From Hyphococcus sp. (lineage in GTDB: Bacteria; Pseudomonadota; Alphaproteobacteria; Caulobacterales; Parvularculaceae), in NCBI GenBank assembly GCA_021776375.1, contig JAJFGA010000042.1, positions 1 to 64,000 of the forward strand: 64,000 bases of DNA, given 5' to 3'. This document shows positions 62,936 through 64,000 of this stretch, piece after piece. The first letter of the stretch is position 1, and every line of letters starts with the position of its first letter. Under the pieces are notes generated by a model. That model searched no databases. It was given only the letters and a program-made list of their open reading frames with translations, and was not told where the DNA came from. The position numbers were made by a program, and so were the translations under genes.

Positions 62936-64000
62936 TTATTTTGCATCCGCCGACGGAAAAATCATGGTGATCCGCAAGCCGCGCCGGGCGTCGTTCTTGG
63001 CCGATGGGTTTGCATCTTGAAGGGTGATTTTCGCACCATGAGCCTGGGCGATCGCCGCCACCAGGCTGAGCCCAAGGCCGCTGCCCGGCGTGGTGCGACT
63101 TTTTTCAAGCCGGACATAGCGTTCCAACACGCGCGGGCGATCATCGGGATCTATCCCCGGCCCGTCATCGGTAACGCTTAGCTCCGCCTTGCCGCGAGCG
63201 CCGGGCGCAACTTTTAATTCAATGCGTGTTCCGCCCTCGGCGTATTTCAATGCGTTGTCGAGAAAGTTCGCAATCGCTTGCGACACCAGCTCGCGCGAGC
63301 CGTTGACCGGCGGCGTCGGCGCGGCGGTGAGGGCAAGCTCAAAGCCCGCATCTTGCGCGGCCGGCTCATAAAGTTCGGCCATTTCCTCGGCAATCGCAAC
63401 AAGGTCAATCGGCTGCATCACGCCGGCGCTTTCACCGGAGCGAATGCGCGCAATCGACAACAGCGCGTTGAACGTCACCAGCATGCGCTCAGTGTCGTCC
63501 AGCGTTGCTCGCAAAGCATCTTCCTTATCGTTCGCATCCCCCTTCATCGCATCGGTGAGGCGGTTGCGAATACGCGTTAGCGGCGAGCGCAAATCATGAG
63601 CGATGTTGTCGCTAATATCGCGCATGCCAGTCATCAATCGTTCGATCTGGTCGAGCATAGCGTTCAGATTACCGCTTAAGTGATCAAGCTCATCGCCGGC
63701 GCCGGTGCGGGGAATGCGCCGGGTGAGATCCCCGCCGCGGATCGCCCGCGCGGTGCGGCTGACGGCTTCAACCTGGCTCAAGAGCGAGCGCGAAAATAAA
63801 ATCCCGATGATCACGCCGAGCGCCACGGTCGCGGCAAGCATGCGCACAAGAACATTGACCAGACTGGCGCGTAGCTCATCGCGCGCAGCAATATCGCGGG
63901 CGACCACCACCAAGAAAGACTGCTGGACGTCTGGCGCGGAGCGAAACCGCATCACCTTACCGCGCGCATTGCGTTGCTGAATGCCAACCTCGCGGCCGGC
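62936..64000 (-). CDS. Two-component sensor histidine kinase, C-terminal part (runs off the right edge)
   Basis: The frame is open from 62936 to the window end, so the N-terminus is missing; at least 354 residues are present. A membrane segment (VLVRMLAATVALGVIIGILF) is followed by a HAMP domain (SRSLLSQVEAVSRTARAIRGGDLTRRI), a dimerisation/His motif DIAHDLRSPLTRI, then HATPase motifs NFLDNALKYAEGG, VTDDGPGID and GSGLGLSLVAAI. This is the layout of OmpR-partner kinases such as the EnvZ/QseC type. The cognate regulator gene should lie just right of the window. Confidence 0.92.
   Translation of the reverse strand, partial: AGREVGIQQRNARGKVMRFRSAPDVQQSFLVVVARDIAARDELRASLVNVLVRMLAATVALGVIIGILFSRSLLSQVEAVSRTARAIRGGDLTRRIPRTGAGDELDHLSGNLNAMLDQIERLMTGMRDISDNIAHDLRSPLTRIRNRLTDAMKGDANDKEDALRATLDDTERMLVTFNALLSIARIRSGESAGVMQPIDLVAIAEEMAELYEPAAQDAGFELALTAAPTPPVNGSRELVSQAIANFLDNALKYAEGGTRIELKVAPGARGKAELSVTDDGPGIDPDDRPRVLERYVRLEKSRTTPGSGLGLSLVAAIAQAHGAKITLQDANPSAKNDARRGLRITMIFPSADAK

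Overview
The window reads as ordinary chromosome of a moderately GC-rich alphaproteobacterium. Supporting signs are the yajC/secD pair, a QueG gene preceded by a GST gene, class II DAHP synthase, a PleC-like histidine kinase, a perfect CtrA-type box (TTAA-N7-TTAAC at 2334-2349) and two intergenic palindromic elements of a kind common in this class. A fused acetylglutamate synthase/kinase together with an N-acetylornithine carbamoyltransferase is a combination known from Maricaulis and Xanthomonas. A Maricaulales/Parvularculales-like organism is my best guess; this is inference, not a database result. No rRNA, tRNA, CRISPR array, prophage or insertion sequence was found.

Layout. 1-2972: start of secD, yajC, an MFS transporter and a small membrane-anchored protein. 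2969-26441: a large exopolysaccharide region. It begins with UDP-glucose dehydrogenase and a polyprenyl-phosphate sugar transferase, is interrupted by cysQ, a polytopic membrane protein, a GST and queG, and then gives a long leftward gene run: WecG/TagA transferase with a C-terminal STAS domain, PrsT-like TPR lipoprotein, an AAA ATPase fused to a glycosyltransferase, a GT4, a GT2, a 2OG-Fe(II) oxygenase and a 1047-residue G8-domain protein resembling animal CEMIP/TMEM2. A divergent rightward pair encodes a chain-length determinant and a tyrosine autokinase. The set resembles XrtA/PEP-CTERM-type EPS loci, but no exosortase, flippase, polymerase or outer-membrane exporter is present here.

26592-44859: an RND efflux pair, a LysM protein, a LOG-family protein, gltX, nadE, a Gfo/Idh/MocA oxidoreductase, DAHP synthase, a periplasmic MBL hydrolase, a small secreted protein, an HxlR regulator, both CoA-transferase subunits, a sulfotransferase-like protein and a serine hydrolase. 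44897-51422: a K+/H+ antiporter and the arginine genes argC, argBA fusion and argF', with a repeat-containing insertion between argBA and argF'. 51596-55334: PleC-like kinase, a small membrane protein and an endonuclease/phosphatase-fold protein. 55355-62334: glnE followed by two FAD oxidoreductases and a GcvT-like protein, packed with overlapping ends. 62481-64000: HU and a truncated sensor kinase.

The most unusual items are the bacterial CEMIP-like protein at the end of an EPS gene run, the two domain fusions in that run (ATPase-GT and WecG-STAS), and the tight glnE-FAD-FAD-GcvT cluster, whose two flavoproteins have atypical dinucleotide-binding loops.
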